DNA of 64,000 bases from Gammaproteobacteria bacterium (GTDB taxonomy: Bacteria; Pseudomonadota; Gammaproteobacteria; Chromatiales; Chromatiaceae): contig JAJFJN010000040.1 in NCBI GenBank assembly GCA_021773975.1, positions 54,397-118,396 on the forward strand, written 5' to 3'. This document shows positions 45,856 to 55,557 of the stretch, piece by piece; position 1 is the stretch's first letter; every line of letters starts with the position of its first letter. The notes beneath the pieces are model-generated. The model saw nothing but the letters and a program-made list of their open reading frames with translations. It was not told the DNA's origin and did no database searches. The position numbers and the translations under genes were made by a program.

Positions 45856-46362
45856 CTACGAAAGCTTGTCTTTAAGCACCTTCAGAGCACCAACCTTAAT
45901 AACTGTGCTGGCTGGCTTAGCTGCAATTCTGATGCTTTCGCCAGTTGCAGGGTTGCGACCCATGCGTGATTTACGTGCAGGCTTGCGAACACGACGGATC
46001 TTTACACCTGTATCAGGAATGGTGAATTCACCAGAACCACGACGCTGCATATGGCGAGTCACCAGAGTACCCAAGGTTTCAAATACAGCAATAACCTGCT
46101 TACGTGAAAGCTCAGTCTCTTCAACAATAGCGTTAATAACTTGGGTTTTGGTCTGTTTTACTGTAATGGCCTTTAGCTTAACAGGAGCAGCTGCCTTCGT
46201 GGCGGAAACCTTTTTCTTGCTTATAACTTTCTTTTTGGTTGCAACTTTCTTTTTAGCGGCAACCTTCTTCTTTGCTGCAACCTTCTTCTTTGCAACAGCA
46301 GGTTTCGTGGCGACTACCTTTTTCTTTGCAGTCTTTTTAGCAGCTTTTTTCTTTACGGCCAT
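45856..46362 (-). CDS. HU-family DNA-binding protein with histone-H1-like tail
   Basis: A 168-residue nucleoid protein. Residues 1-65 are almost purely Lys, Ala and Val in repeats of about six residues (AAKKKV), like eukaryotic histone H1 tails. Residues about 70-165 are an HU/IHF domain: TKTQVINAIVEETELSRKQV, a beta arm ending in RRVRKPARKSRMGRNPATGESI. The fold should bend and coat DNA while the tail adds non-specific charge. Its lone position and long upstream region suggest an individually regulated, abundant protein. The strand opposite shows an open frame that is an artefact of the repeats. Confidence 0.92.
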   Translation of the reverse strand: MAVKKKAAKKTAKKKVVATKPAVAKKKVAAKKKVAAKKKVATKKKVISKKKVSATKAAAPVKLKAITVKQTKTQVINAIVEETELSRKQVIAVFETLGTLVTRHMQRRGSGEFTIPDTGVKIRRVRKPARKSRMGRNPATGESIRIAAKPASTVIKVGALKVLKDKLS

Positions 46363-46904
46363 TAGCGGCTCCTGTATTAGTAAATATTTAAAGTGTAGCT
46401 ATAACTATAGCGGGTATAGTAAAACGCTCGCCATTCTATAGTGATGATTTAATAAATTCGAGTGTTTTTGTTAGTAATTTCTAATAAACATGCAATTAAT
46501 TTACTTTTTTTATAAAAAACAGCTGTTTTTTATAATTAAGTTACACGTTTTATATAAAGGCACACTTTAATATCAAAGGATGTTTTAATTTTGAACCTCT
46601 GCTTAAGTAACAATCCAGCATTTATTACTTACGCCAACAAGCCATATCTATAACTGCGCCTTAGTGCTTAATAATTTACATATGTCATAAAAACATGCCT
46701 TATCAAAAGATGAATTATATTAATAATCTTAAAACTGTGACTAAGTTCAAGTTAAAAACAACTACAGAAATACAAAATGTCGATCCGTTCAATAAAAGAG
46801 ATCTGCATGCATCCTACTATATTAAGTGAGCACTAAAATAATCCCACTGAAAAAGATTTATGGGCAAATGAATTATTTAATGAGATTACGTGGTAGAGGT
46901 TTTC
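46363..46904. other. AT-rich regulatory region between HU-like and cNMP/rhodanese genes
   Basis: About 540 bases with no credible reading frame, divergent between two genes that both need promoters here. The most striking element is a 26-base perfect palindrome at 46510-46535. Several TATAAT-like boxes exist but none could be paired convincingly with a -35. The distal part runs to the AGAGG ribosome binding site of the gene at 46905. Confidence 0.5.
46510..46535. repeat. 26-base perfect palindrome
   Basis: Arms of TTATAAAAAACAG mirrored about the centre at 46522/46523, with CAGCTG in the middle. It lies about 150 bases from the HU-like start and 370 from the cNMP/rhodanese start. Too symmetric and loop-poor for a normal terminator; candidate dimer-binding operator. 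Confidence 0.6.
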
Positions 46905-49124
46905 ATGGCTATATTGCCTAAAGATAAAGAGCGTGAATTGCTAAGGAAATTAGCTCCGCTCAATACATTGTCAAACAAAGAGCTAGAGCAAATTCTGCAA
47001 GAGACCTCTGTTGACTATCTCAATCGTGGTGAGTATCTATTTCGTGAAGGTGATACTGATCCTGAAAATATATATATCCTCTCTGGCACTGTTGCTTTTT
47101 TAAAAGGAAAAGCAGAGGTTGAAACCTTGATGGGCGATACCGATACTGCACGATTTGCCATAGCACATCAATTTCCACGACAGCATACAGTTCGCGCTAA
47201 ATCTCGTGTCGAATATATCCGCATCAACAGCCACAGACTCAGTGAGCTGGTTGAAAATGCGCATGCCAATGCCTATAGAGCTGAAAATCAAGAGCAATCA
47301 GAGATTGAAGATTGGAAAAACCTGCTGCTTCAATCACGTGTCTTTCAACTCATCCCTCGTGCAAATATCCAGCATGTATTAAACCGAATGGAAGAGGTGC
47401 TAGTACATGCAGGTGAGGAGATTATTGTTCAAGGTGAAGTGGGAGACTATTTTTATCTCATTAGTGAAGGACGTTGCTCTGTAGCTCAAAAATCCTTGGG
47501 CAACCATCAATCCATAGAGGTGGCAAAACTTGTACCTGGTGATTGCTTTGGTGAAGATGCCTTGCTGTCAGATAACCTAAGAAGTGGCACAGTAACCATG
47601 CTAACAGATGGCCTATTGATGCGATTAAACAAGGATGACTTCATCAGTCTTATAAAACATCCTCTAGCAACTACCATCAGTTTTACAGATGCTTGTAAGA
47701 GAATCGCTGCTAATAGTGTTTGGCTTGATATTCGTTCACCTCAAGAGTACGAGCTCGGACACATGAAAAGCAGCATCAATCTGCCGCTCAATTCACTACG
47801 TTTTCAAGCATCAAGCCTGGCACCTGACCACCAATATATTATTTATTGCCAGGATGGTCGTTACAGCACCATTGCAGCCTTTCTTTTATTAGAGCGTGGT
47901 TTTGATGTTGTTATTTTAAGCGGCGGCATAACAGCTGTACCAAAAAAACCATTAACTTGCCGAGAAGTGATAACACCAGAACAAAGCGCTCAAATTATTG
48001 CACTTAGACCTGATGAACATGCCATTATTACACAACACAAGCAGCCGACTACACCACAAAGTAACCTGAAAACACACGCTCAAGTGCTAGAAGATCAATT
48101 GCTTGAATTACGTAAAGAGAATGAACAGAAGCAACATAAATTAATGGCACAGGTTCGTTTGCTTGAGCAGCGGGCAAAACGAGCAGAGGGTAGTAATGCT
48201 GATTTAGATCGAGAGATCAGCTCACTTAAATCAAAAAAATTAGAGCAGAAGGCTGAATTAGATATATTGCTTTCAACGGCACAGGAGCATGATCAGATTG
48301 AGCTTACACAACTACGAATAATGCGTAAGAAATTTAAACGCCTGCAACAAAAGCTTATTGCCACTGAAAAAGAAAAAGAGGAAGCTTTACAGCAATTAGA
48401 AACACCATCCAAACAGAACAAAACGGCCGATGTCTCCAGTTTGATTTGCACCCCAGATGTGCTTGAAATGGACCGGGTCGTGCAACTACAGGCAAGTATG
48501 GATAACGGTCATCCTCAAACGACTGAGCAGTTGCAGGAGAAAGAGAAAGCACTACAAACAGTATTGGATAATCTGGAGCACAAAACTGGCTCAACAATGG
48601 ATGCTGTTGATCAAGAAGCGATCAGGCAAGAGGTTGCACAATTACGCATTTCCATCAAAGAGCGAAGCTATGAGTTAGAACGAGCTATGTTAGAGCAGTG
48701 CTCATTGGAGGATGCGCTGGAGGATAGGGATGCTCAACTTGAGCAGATTAATCAGGAGATGGAGCAATTAAAGGTACAGCTTGAGTCCGTAACAACAAGG
48801 TACAACAAAGCAGAAGAGATCAATGCTCGGCTAACGAAACAGTCTCAATTACATCGGTCACACAAAGAGGCCAATAGAGAAACAGATAGCCATGCCGTAA
48901 AAAGTGGTTCACGGATAAAAATGGGGATCATTGGAATGCTGGTAGGAGGGCTTCTCTGTTTTTCTATTATTAATGTGTTATTGGTCCTCAATGGAAAGGA
49001 TGAGCTGATCTTTAGCCTGACCGGGGAAACAGCAACCCAAGAGTTCCTATCTGGCTGGTTAGTATCGGAGGAGATTAACGTAAAGGCTCCAAAACCACTG
49101 GATAGAAAAAGAGCGCGCCTATAA
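46905..49124 (+). CDS. Membrane protein with two cNMP-binding domains, rhodanese domain and coiled coil
   Basis: A 739-residue protein of unusual design. CNB domain 1 about 15-115 (degenerate), CNB domain 2 about 142-255 with phosphate-binding cassette FGEDALLSDNLRSGTV, rhodanese domain about 268-350 with Cys315 in YCQDGRYS, then about 300 residues of Glu/Gln/Leu-rich coiled coil, a TM at about 673-695 and a short C-terminal tail. The soluble domains are thus tethered cytosolically to the membrane by the coiled coil. ATG 46905 follows AGAGG; a GTG at 46890 would add five residues. The two ligand domains suggest cyclic-nucleotide control of sulfur transfer or complex assembly, by inference. 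A bidirectional terminator follows. Confidence 0.9.
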   Translation: MAILPKDKERELLRKLAPLNTLSNKELEQILQETSVDYLNRGEYLFREGDTDPENIYILSGTVAFLKGKAEVETLMGDTDTARFAIAHQFPRQHTVRAKSRVEYIRINSHRLSELVENAHANAYRAENQEQSEIEDWKNLLLQSRVFQLIPRANIQHVLNRMEEVLVHAGEEIIVQGEVGDYFYLISEGRCSVAQKSLGNHQSIEVAKLVPGDCFGEDALLSDNLRSGTVTMLTDGLLMRLNKDDFISLIKHPLATTISFTDACKRIAANSVWLDIRSPQEYELGHMKSSINLPLNSLRFQASSLAPDHQYIIYCQDGRYSTIAAFLLLERGFDVVILSGGITAVPKKPLTCREVITPEQSAQIIALRPDEHAIITQHKQPTTPQSNLKTHAQVLEDQLLELRKENEQKQHKLMAQVRLLEQRAKRAEGSNADLDREISSLKSKKLEQKAELDILLSTAQEHDQIELTQLRIMRKKFKRLQQKLIATEKEKEEALQQLETPSKQNKTADVSSLICTPDVLEMDRVVQLQASMDNGHPQTTEQLQEKEKALQTVLDNLEHKTGSTMDAVDQEAIRQEVAQLRISIKERSYELERAMLEQCSLEDALEDRDAQLEQINQEMEQLKVQLESVTTRYNKAEEINARLTKQSQLHRSHKEANRETDSHAVKSGSRIKMGIIGMLVGGLLCFSIINVLLVLNGKDELIFSLTGETATQEFLSGWLVSEEINVKAPKPLDRKRARL

Positions 49125-49157
49125 TTAGGGCATGGAAAATATAAAATCAAAGACAAA

Positions 49158-49185
49158 AAGAATGCCGCCCACGGGCGGCATTCTT
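49158..49185. terminator. Bidirectional terminator
   Basis: Twelve to thirteen base-pair stem, AAGAATGCCGCCC with its mirror, almost loopless. The minus strand has a T-run after it, so it suits the small leftward gene (49188-49412), and it also follows the rightward cNMP gene. Confidence 0.85.
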
Positions 49186-49187
49186 AA

Positions 49188-49412
49188 TTATACAGAGTAA
49201 AACCATTCAAACTTAGCAAGAAATGCAGCAGCTGGGATATCTACAAGCTCTGGTGGCATAACATGGGCAACAGCTTCTTCATACTGCACCTCTTGTAGTG
49301 CAAGTGCTGGCATGTGAAGCTCATCCCTAATGGTAGCGGGACTCTCTATTTTTGTTTCGGTGCTGCTGCAAATTAATTCGCCACTGGCCATATCAATTAC
49401 AGTAATCATCAC
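49188..49412 (-). CDS. Small hypothetical protein
   Basis: A 74-residue protein of unknown function, kept as real because GGGAG sits about seven bases before the ATG and a strong terminator directly follows the stop. Sequence is acidic, N-terminus MMITVIDMASGELICSS, with one Cys near 15. No recognised domain, signal peptide or TM. It may work with djlA or the cNMP protein only by proximity. Confidence 0.6.
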   Translation of the reverse strand: MMITVIDMASGELICSSTETKIESPATIRDELHMPALALQEVQYEEAVAHVMPPELVDIPAAAFLAKFEWFYSV

Positions 49413-49613
49413 TCTTCTCCCGTCTACAGACTGTTACTTAAATTTATCGGCGGTCTACTGGATTACTTAAGGTTCTTTTGCGTGATGAGGTGCGCATAAT
49501 CATTGCATTGTATAGTCTGTTTCGCGATGATGCCTGCTGCACCTATATAGAGTAACTATACACAGATAGCATTTTATTTGGTTTAAATATTTTTTAACGC
49601 TGGAGATGAAAAC

Positions 49614-50429
49614 TTGAGCTGGTGGGGGAAAGTAGTTGGGGGAGCCTTTGGATTTATGGTTGGCGGCCCGTTAGGCGCACTGCTAGGGGCTGCGCTCGGC
49701 CATAATCTGGACAAGGGGCTTAAAGGCCTAGGCAGCGAGGAAGAGCTTGACCCTGGTGATCGCGAGCGGGTGCAAACGGCCTTTTTTACAGCCACCTTCT
49801 CAGTGATGGGGCATGTGGCCAAGGTCGATGGCCAGGTATCAGCTGACGAGATTGCCCTAGCGCAATCTGTGATGAATGAGATGGAGCTGGCGCCTAATCT
49901 GCGTCAAACCGCCATGCGCCTGTTTACCGAGGGAAAATCAGCCGACTTTCCGCTGGATGATGTGCTGGATCAATTTAAACAGGAGTGCCATCGACGCAAT
50001 ACACTGCTTCAAATGTTTGTTGAGATTCAGATTCAAGCTGCCTATGCCGATGGCCAGCTTGCCCCAGTCGAAGAGGCGCTACTGCTACATATCTGTGATC
50101 GCCTGGGCATCTCCAAATTTATCTATCGTCGTCTGGAACAGATGATTTCTGCTCAGCGAGGATTTAATAGCAGAGGCAGAAGACAGCAAGGCGCTCCAGC
50201 CGTACAGTCTCCAGGGCTGTCATTGAAAGATGCCTATGCAATCCTCAGCATCTCTCCAGATGCCAATGATGATGAAGTGAAAAAAGCCTATCGCCGTCTG
50301 TTGAACCAGCATCACCCTGATAAGTTGGTGGCCAAAGGGCTACCAGAAGAGATGATGAAGCTGGCCACACGCAAAACCCACGATATACGTAAAGCTTACG
50401 AAAAAGTGAAAGAGGCTCGTAAGCTGTAA
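49614..50429 (+). CDS. djlA: Membrane-anchored DnaJ-like co-chaperone DjlA
   Basis: A 271-residue co-chaperone of DnaK. N-terminal glycine-rich TM about 8-30 (GGAFGFMVGGPLGALLGAALG), central TerB-like region about 55-165, C-terminal J domain about 205-271 with intact HPD in HHPDKL. The start is TTG 49614, supported by GGAG about 11 bases upstream and by the family's N-terminus; an ATG nearby runs into a stop. rpe follows on the same strand. Confidence 0.92.
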   Translation: MSWWGKVVGGAFGFMVGGPLGALLGAALGHNLDKGLKGLGSEEELDPGDRERVQTAFFTATFSVMGHVAKVDGQVSADEIALAQSVMNEMELAPNLRQTAMRLFTEGKSADFPLDDVLDQFKQECHRRNTLLQMFVEIQIQAAYADGQLAPVEEALLLHICDRLGISKFIYRRLEQMISAQRGFNSRGRRQQGAPAVQSPGLSLKDAYAILSISPDANDDEVKKAYRRLLNQHHPDKLVAKGLPEEMMKLATRKTHDIRKAYEKVKEARKL

Positions 50430-50466
50430 CCTTCAATAGAAACCCTATTAATGTTTGAGAGAAAAG

Positions 50467-51156
50467 ATGTCTGAAAATCTAATTGCACCCTCCATACTAT
50501 CTGCCAATTTTGCCACCTTGGGGGTAGAGGTGGACAATATTCTAGCCTCAGGGGCAGATATTGTGCACTTTGATGTGATGGATAATCATTATGTGCCCAA
50601 CCTCACCATTGGCCCACTGGTCTGTGAGGCACTACGTAAACACGGGGTAACCGCCCCCATCGATGTGCATCTAATGGTTAAGCCAGTAGACCGTATCATT
50701 CCTGATTTTGCTAAAGCAGGCGCAACCTACATCACCTTCCATCCTGAAGCTTCTGAGCATATCGACCGTACCCTACAGCTGATTCAAAATGAGGGCTGTA
50801 AATCCGGCCTGGTCTTTAATCCTGCTACCCCCCTGTCCTGCCTGGAATATGTATTGGATAAGGTAGACATGATTCTACTGATGTCGGTAAACCCAGGCTT
50901 TGGTGGACAGAGTTTTATACCCGCCACACTGGATAAACTGCGTCAGGTACGCAAGATGATTGATGAATCTGGACGGGGTATTCGGCTTGAGATTGATGGT
51001 GGAGTAAAGGTGGATAATATCCGTGAGATCAAAGAGGCAGGAGCCGATACCTTTGTTGCCGGTTCTGCCATTTTCGGTGCAGCAAATGAAGCTGATCCAA
51101 ACCGCTATAATACGATCATTCAAGCTATGCGAGCTGAGCTGGCCAAAGCCGTATGA
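50467..51156 (+). CDS. rpe: Ribulose-phosphate 3-epimerase
   Basis: Interconverts ribulose-5-phosphate and xylulose-5-phosphate in the pentose phosphate and, where present, Calvin cycle pathways. From ATG 50467 the product is 229 residues. Metal and catalytic sites are in [21 protein letters not shown] and [10 protein letters not shown], with IDGGV late. GAGAG upstream supports the ATG; the upstream TTG adds only four residues. The next gene overlaps the stop by four bases, and gph follows, the usual gammaproteobacterial rpe-gph-trpE order with an extra gene inserted. Confidence 0.96.
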   Translation: MSENLIAPSILSANFATLGVEVDNILASGADIVHFDVMDNHYVPNLTIGPLVCEALRKHGVTAPIDVHLMVKPVDRIIPDFAKAGATYITFHPEASEHIDRTLQLIQNEGCKSGLVFNPATPLSCLEYVLDKVDMILLMSVNPGFGGQSFIPATLDKLRQVRKMIDESGRGIRLEIDGGVKVDNIREIKEAGADTFVAGSAIFGAANEADPNRYNTIIQAMRAELAKAV

Positions 51157-51539
51157 AGTTGCCCCATCCAATAGTTGCGTTGGGCATGTCTGCGATAATA
51201 GCCGTCACCCATCACTACCGCTCTACACAGCTAATCTCCATAGAGGAGCAGCTGCTTTATATTGCAGGGCTTGCGCTACTGGTAATCAGCAGCCTCTGGT
51301 GGGTCACCCAGTCAGGCGCAGATCCTGAACGTATTAGGAAAGCCCGAATGCCGCGTGGCGTAAAGGTCAGCATGGCCGCCTTTTTTTTGGTGTCAGGTTT
51401 GATGGCAGTCGGGGCGCTCGCCCTGTTGCCTATCATGGGGCTGTCAGCCTTAAAGGTCATGGTCGGCCCAGGAGCACCTTTTGTGCTACTCGCCGGGGCC
51501 ATTCTATTTCTTCCTTTTATTGAAAAACGGGTGCATTAA
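51153..51539 (+). CDS. Small integral membrane protein, unrecognised
   Basis: A 128-residue protein with three to four hydrophobic segments (about 5-20, 33-50, 72-92, 97-120). It overlaps rpe by four bases in an ATGA arrangement and precedes gph by 30 bases, so it is in the operon. No domain is recognised. It sits between two genes that are normally adjacent, so it may be a lineage-specific addition. Confidence 0.75.
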   Translation: MKLPHPIVALGMSAIIAVTHHYRSTQLISIEEQLLYIAGLALLVISSLWWVTQSGADPERIRKARMPRGVKVSMAAFFLVSGLMAVGALALLPIMGLSALKVMVGPGAPFVLLAGAILFLPFIEKRVH

Positions 51540-51569
51540 CCACCCCCTTTTAAAGTAGTAAATAAATCT

Positions 51570-52235
51570 ATGTTAAATAAACCTCAAATGATCCTGTTGG
51601 ATCTTGATGGAACCCTGGTTGACAGCGTTCCAGATCTGGCTTTTTGCGTTGACGCCATGATGGATCAATTAGGACTCCCCACCCATGGTGAAGAGAAAGC
51701 GCGAGACTGGGTTGGCAACGGCATGGAGCGTTTTGTACGCAGAGCCTTGGTTGGCAGCATTAAAGGAGAGCCAAATGAGGCGCTATTCCAACGGGCTTAC
51801 CCCCTATTTATGCAGCTCTATGCCGAGAATACCTCACAGCGATCTGTCGTTTATCCCGGTGTTATTGATGCACTGGATTACATGCAATGCATGGAGTATC
51901 CACTCGGTTGCGTTACCAACAAGGCAAGTAGCTTCACGGAAACCTTATTAAAAGATCTGGGATTACGAGACTATTTTGGCATCGTAGTAAGCGGTGACAC
52001 ACTACCAACAAAGAAACCAGACCCTCAGCCTCTGCTACATGCCGCAAGAAAACTCAATGCCACACCACTTCAGTCATTAATGATTGGCGATTCTATCAAT
52101 GATGTCAGAGCTGCCCGTTCAGCGGGATTTCAAGTGGTCTGTGTTAGCTATGGCTACAACCATGGGCAAGATATCAGTGAGGCCATGCCCGATATGGTGG
52201 TCGACTCATTAATGGATCTTATGGGAATCATCTGA
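51570..52235 (+). CDS. gph: Phosphoglycolate phosphatase
   Basis: HAD-family enzyme that dephosphorylates 2-phosphoglycolate. 221 residues: nucleophile motif LLDLDGTLVDS (residues 9-19), NK following motif II in GCVTNKAS, motif III lysine in KKPDPQPL and IGDSINDV. In the rpe-gph-trpE context the assignment is secure. glcF at 58823 would use the glycolate formed. Confidence 0.94.
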   Translation: MLNKPQMILLDLDGTLVDSVPDLAFCVDAMMDQLGLPTHGEEKARDWVGNGMERFVRRALVGSIKGEPNEALFQRAYPLFMQLYAENTSQRSVVYPGVIDALDYMQCMEYPLGCVTNKASSFTETLLKDLGLRDYFGIVVSGDTLPTKKPDPQPLLHAARKLNATPLQSLMIGDSINDVRAARSAGFQVVCVSYGYNHGQDISEAMPDMVVDSLMDLMGII

Positions 52236-52335
52236 TCTTAAAAAACAGTTGGGCCGCCTATCTTTCTAAGATAACAGCTCGAAACTTTGTCTATTTTGGT
52301 TTATCTTACTGCCCAACAAAAAACTGGAATCCATA

Positions 52336-52386
52336 ATGTATCTTTTTCTACACAATACGATAAAAACAGGCGCGCGATGGCGCTGA
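52336..52386 (+). CDS. Candidate trp leader peptide, 16 residues
   Basis: A tiny frame MYLFLHNTIKTGARWR with one Trp codon directly before a hairpin at 52374-52400, upstream of trpE. GGAA lies about ten bases before its ATG. Such leaders regulate trp operons by ribosome stalling, but a single Trp codon and no obvious T-run terminator make this weak. Confidence 0.3.
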   Translation: MYLFLHNTIKTGARWR

Positions 52387-52400
52387 TGATTCAGCATCGC
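52374..52400 (+). promoter_or_regulatory. Hairpin in the trpE leader
   Basis: GCGAT, a three-base bulge, GCTGA, loop TGAT, then TCAGC and ATCGC, ten paired positions in all. It lies 44 bases before the trpE ATG and includes the end of the candidate leader peptide. A second long-range pairing, GTTGGGC (52248-52254) with GCCCAAC (52312-52318), also exists in this region. Confidence 0.4.
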
Positions 52401-52444
52401 CCAAAAAACCAGCCTGATTCTGATTCCGTTGTGTGGAGAGAGAC

Positions 52445-53920
52445 ATGACCCCCGAACAATTTGAAACACTGGCCAACCAAGGCCACAATCGTATACCCCT
52501 GATGCGCGAGGTCCTGGCGGATCTCGATACCCCGCTGAGCGTCTACCTCAAGCTGGCCGATGGCCCTTACTCCTACCTGTTTGAATCGGTACAGGGCGGT
52601 GAGAAATGGGGGCGTTACTCCATCATTGGTCTACCGTGCCGCACCCTGCTGAAAGTCAATGGCCTGAAAATCACAGTAGAGAGTGATGGTGAGATAGTCA
52701 AAGCGGTTGAAGTTGAAGATCCACTAGCCTGGATTGAAGCGTTTCAGGCTCAATACCAGGTTGCTGCCGACAAAGATCTGCCCCGTTTTACCGGCGGCCT
52801 GGTGGGCTACTTTGGCTACGATACCGTACGCTACATTGAGCCGCGCCTGGCCAACTGTCCCAATCCTGATCCGATGGGGACGCCTGATATTTTGTTGATG
52901 GTATCTGATGAGGTGGTGGTCTTTGATAATCTGAAAGGGCAGATCTACGTCATCGTGCATGCTGACCCCACCCAGGGTGAAACCTTTGATTCAGCCCAGG
53001 CTCGCCTGCAATCTTTAGTCGATAAAATGAAGGGAGCCATTGAGCCAAGACAGAGTCATCCACCACGCGCTATTGATGAATCTGATTTTGTCTCTGGCTT
53101 CACTGAAGATAGCTTTAAGCAGGCCGTAGAGCGAGTCAAAGAGTACATATTGGATGGCGACGCCATGCAGGTAGTGCTCTCCCAGCGGCTCTCAATCCCT
53201 TTTGCTGCACCGCCACTGGATCTCTATCGGGCGCTGAGAGGGGTGAATCCCTCCCCTTATATGTATTTTCTCAATCTGGATAGTTTTCATATTGTAGGCT
53301 CATCACCTGAGATCCTAACTCGACTGGAAGATGGCATCGTCACCGTACGCCCTATAGCAGGCACACGCCGCCGAGGCTACACCGAGCAGGAAGACAAAGA
53401 GCTGGAAGCAGAGTTACTAGCCGATCCAAAAGAGCTCGCAGAACATCTGATGTTGATCGACCTGGGGCGTAACGATGCAGGCCGAGTAGCCAAGGTTGGC
53501 ACGGTTCAACTCACCGACAAGATGATTGTCGAGCGTTATTCACACGTCATGCATATCGTCTCCAACGTAACCGGTGAGTTAAAGGATGGCATGAGTGCTA
53601 TGGATGTACTGCGTGCCACCTTCCCCGCAGGTACAGTCAGTGGCGCACCCAAGATCCGCGCAATGGAGATCATTGATGAACTAGAGCCAGTAAAGCGTGG
53701 CGCATACTCCGGTGCGGTGGGCTATCTCGCCTGGACTGGCAACATGGATACCGCCATCGCCATTCGTACTGCCGTAATCCAGAATAAAATCCTGCACATC
53801 CAGGCAGGTGCTGGGGTGGTGGCCGACTCCATCCCTGAGCTGGAGTGGAAAGAGACCATGAACAAAGGTCGCGCCATCTTTCGTGCTGTAGCACAGGCTG
53901 AAGCTGGACTAGACAATTAA
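52445..53920 (+). CDS. trpE: Anthranilate synthase component I
   Basis: Makes anthranilate from chorismate with ammonia supplied by TrpG. 491 residues from ATG 52445 with GGAG about nine bases upstream; a GTG at 52433 adds four residues. N-terminal regulatory region with LLKVNGLK and the conserved C-terminal chorismate-binding blocks [36 protein letters not shown] and [16 protein letters not shown]. Heads trpE-trpG-trpD-trpC. Likely feedback-inhibited by tryptophan. Confidence 0.97.
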   Translation: MTPEQFETLANQGHNRIPLMREVLADLDTPLSVYLKLADGPYSYLFESVQGGEKWGRYSIIGLPCRTLLKVNGLKITVESDGEIVKAVEVEDPLAWIEAFQAQYQVAADKDLPRFTGGLVGYFGYDTVRYIEPRLANCPNPDPMGTPDILLMVSDEVVVFDNLKGQIYVIVHADPTQGETFDSAQARLQSLVDKMKGAIEPRQSHPPRAIDESDFVSGFTEDSFKQAVERVKEYILDGDAMQVVLSQRLSIPFAAPPLDLYRALRGVNPSPYMYFLNLDSFHIVGSSPEILTRLEDGIVTVRPIAGTRRRGYTEQEDKELEAELLADPKELAEHLMLIDLGRNDAGRVAKVGTVQLTDKMIVERYSHVMHIVSNVTGELKDGMSAMDVLRATFPAGTVSGAPKIRAMEIIDELEPVKRGAYSGAVGYLAWTGNMDTAIAIRTAVIQNKILHIQAGAGVVADSIPELEWKETMNKGRAIFRAVAQAEAGLDN

Positions 53921-53949
53921 TCATTGCGCTAAATGATAGGCATAAGCAA

Positions 53950-54531
53950 ATGCTACTAATGATCGATAATTATGATTCTTTCACCTACAACCTGGTGCAA
54001 TATCTGGGTGAGCTGGGTGTGGATGTAGAAGTTCACCGTAACGACCAGATTACTGTAAAACAGATTGAGGAGATGAAGCCAGATCACCTGATGATCTCCC
54101 CCGGCCCCTGCACACCGGATGAGGCAGGCATCTCAGTGGATGCTATCAAGGCATTTGCTGGGAAAATTCCTATTTTGGGTGTCTGCCTGGGACACCAGTC
54201 TATTGGTCAGGCCTTTGGTGGGCGGATTGTGCATGCAGGCGCTGTGATGCACGGCAAAACCTCCATGATCCACCATCAGGATGCAGGCGTATTTAAAGGC
54301 TTAAGCAACCCCTTTGAAGCGACCCGTTATCACTCTCTTGTAATAGAGAAAGAGACCCTGCCAGAGTGCCTTGAGATTACCGCCTGGACAGAGAATGAAG
54401 CAGGCGAGTTGGATGAGATTATGGGTGTGCGCCATAAAGAGCTGGATATTCAGGGGGTGCAGTTTCACCCAGAATCCATTCTGACCCAACACGGACATGA
54501 CCTGTTACAGAATTTTGTCGAAGGTAAATAA
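53950..54531 (+). CDS. trpG: Anthranilate synthase component II, glutamine amidotransferase
   Basis: Hydrolyses glutamine to feed ammonia to TrpE. 193 residues with the class I amidotransferase triad: Cys79 in GVCLGHQ, His and Glu in VQFHPESIL near 170. It is separate from trpD, unlike enteric fusions. The stop is one base from the trpD ATG, so the pair are coupled. Confidence 0.97.
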   Translation: MLLMIDNYDSFTYNLVQYLGELGVDVEVHRNDQITVKQIEEMKPDHLMISPGPCTPDEAGISVDAIKAFAGKIPILGVCLGHQSIGQAFGGRIVHAGAVMHGKTSMIHHQDAGVFKGLSNPFEATRYHSLVIEKETLPECLEITAWTENEAGELDEIMGVRHKELDIQGVQFHPESILTQHGHDLLQNFVEGK

Positions 54532-54532
54532 G

Positions 54533-55552
54533 ATGGAAATTAAACAAGCAATCAATCAGGTTCTGGCTCGACATAATCTCAGCGATCAAGAGATGACCGA
54601 GGTGATGCATAGCATCATGACCGGCGGCGCGACACCCGCACAGATTGGCGGATTTCTGGTCGGTCTGCGCATGAAAGGCGAGACGGTGCATGAGATTACC
54701 GCTGCTGCCAGAGTGATGCGAGAACTAGCAACCCGGGTTGAGGTTGATGCTGAATATCTGGTTGATACCTGCGGCACAGGCGGCGACTCCTCTGGCTCTT
54801 TCAATATCTCTACCGCCAGTGCCTTTGTCGCGGCGGCCGCTGGGGCGCGGGTAGCCAAACATGGCAATCGATCCATCTCCAGCAAATCGGGCAGCGCTGA
54901 CGTATTGGAGGCCGCCGGTGTTCGGCTGGACCTAACACCAGAACAGGTTGCTCAATGTGTGAAAGAGGTCGGGCTCGGCTTCATGTTTGCCCCGGCTCAC
55001 CATGGCGCTATGAAGCATGCCATCGGCCCACGCCGTGAAATGGGCGTGCGTACTATCTTTAATGTACTGGGACCACTGACTAATCCAGCAGGCGCACCCA
55101 ATCAGGTCCTTGGAGTTTTCAGCGATGAATTGCTAGAACCGCTGGCCAATGTATTACAGAGCCTGGGTAGCCGCCATGTACTGGTGGTTCATTCTCGCGA
55201 TGGGCTGGATGAGATCAGCATTGGTGATCACACCGAGGTCGCCGAGCTAAAGGATGGCACTATTAGACGCTATGCCATCTCACCCGAGCAGTTTGGCATG
55301 CAGCGCGCAGCTATTACTGAGTTAGCAGTAGATGGCGCCGAGCAGAGCTTGGCCGTTATTCGCTCAGTATTGGAAGATAAGCCTGGTTCAGCACGAGATA
55401 TTGTCTGCCTTAACGCAGGTGCTGCTATTTATGCAGCAGGTCTGGCTGACAGCTTGGCAGAAGGCATTACAAAGGCTAATGCAGCCATTGCCAGTGGTGA
55501 AGCCCGCAGCAAGCTGGATCAGCTTGTCATCCTGACCCAGAGCTTTGATTGA
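54533..55552 (+). CDS. trpD: Anthranilate phosphoribosyltransferase
   Basis: Transfers phosphoribose from PRPP to anthranilate. 339 residues from ATG 54533, one base after trpG, with AAGG in the trpG end as Shine-Dalgarno. Motifs [18 protein letters not shown] and [18 protein letters not shown] are diagnostic. The open frame extends upstream to 54497 inside trpG without homology. Confidence 0.97.
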   Translation: MEIKQAINQVLARHNLSDQEMTEVMHSIMTGGATPAQIGGFLVGLRMKGETVHEITAAARVMRELATRVEVDAEYLVDTCGTGGDSSGSFNISTASAFVAAAAGARVAKHGNRSISSKSGSADVLEAAGVRLDLTPEQVAQCVKEVGLGFMFAPAHHGAMKHAIGPRREMGVRTIFNVLGPLTNPAGAPNQVLGVFSDELLEPLANVLQSLGSRHVLVVHSRDGLDEISIGDHTEVAELKDGTIRRYAISPEQFGMQRAAITELAVDGAEQSLAVIRSVLEDKPGSARDIVCLNAGAAIYAAGLADSLAEGITKANAAIASGEARSKLDQLVILTQSFD

Positions 55553-55557
55553 CTCCT

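Noticed and set aside
45980..46362. Repeated short DNA units resembling a tandem repeat or CRISPR
   Set aside because: They are codons of the Lys/Ala tail, about 18 bases per unit with no spacers.
45866..46441. A 191-codon open frame on the plus strand opposite the HU-like gene
   Set aside because: It is antisense to a clear HU protein; the Lys/Ala repeat codons read as Phe/Ala-rich sequence in reverse. No homology or ribosome site.
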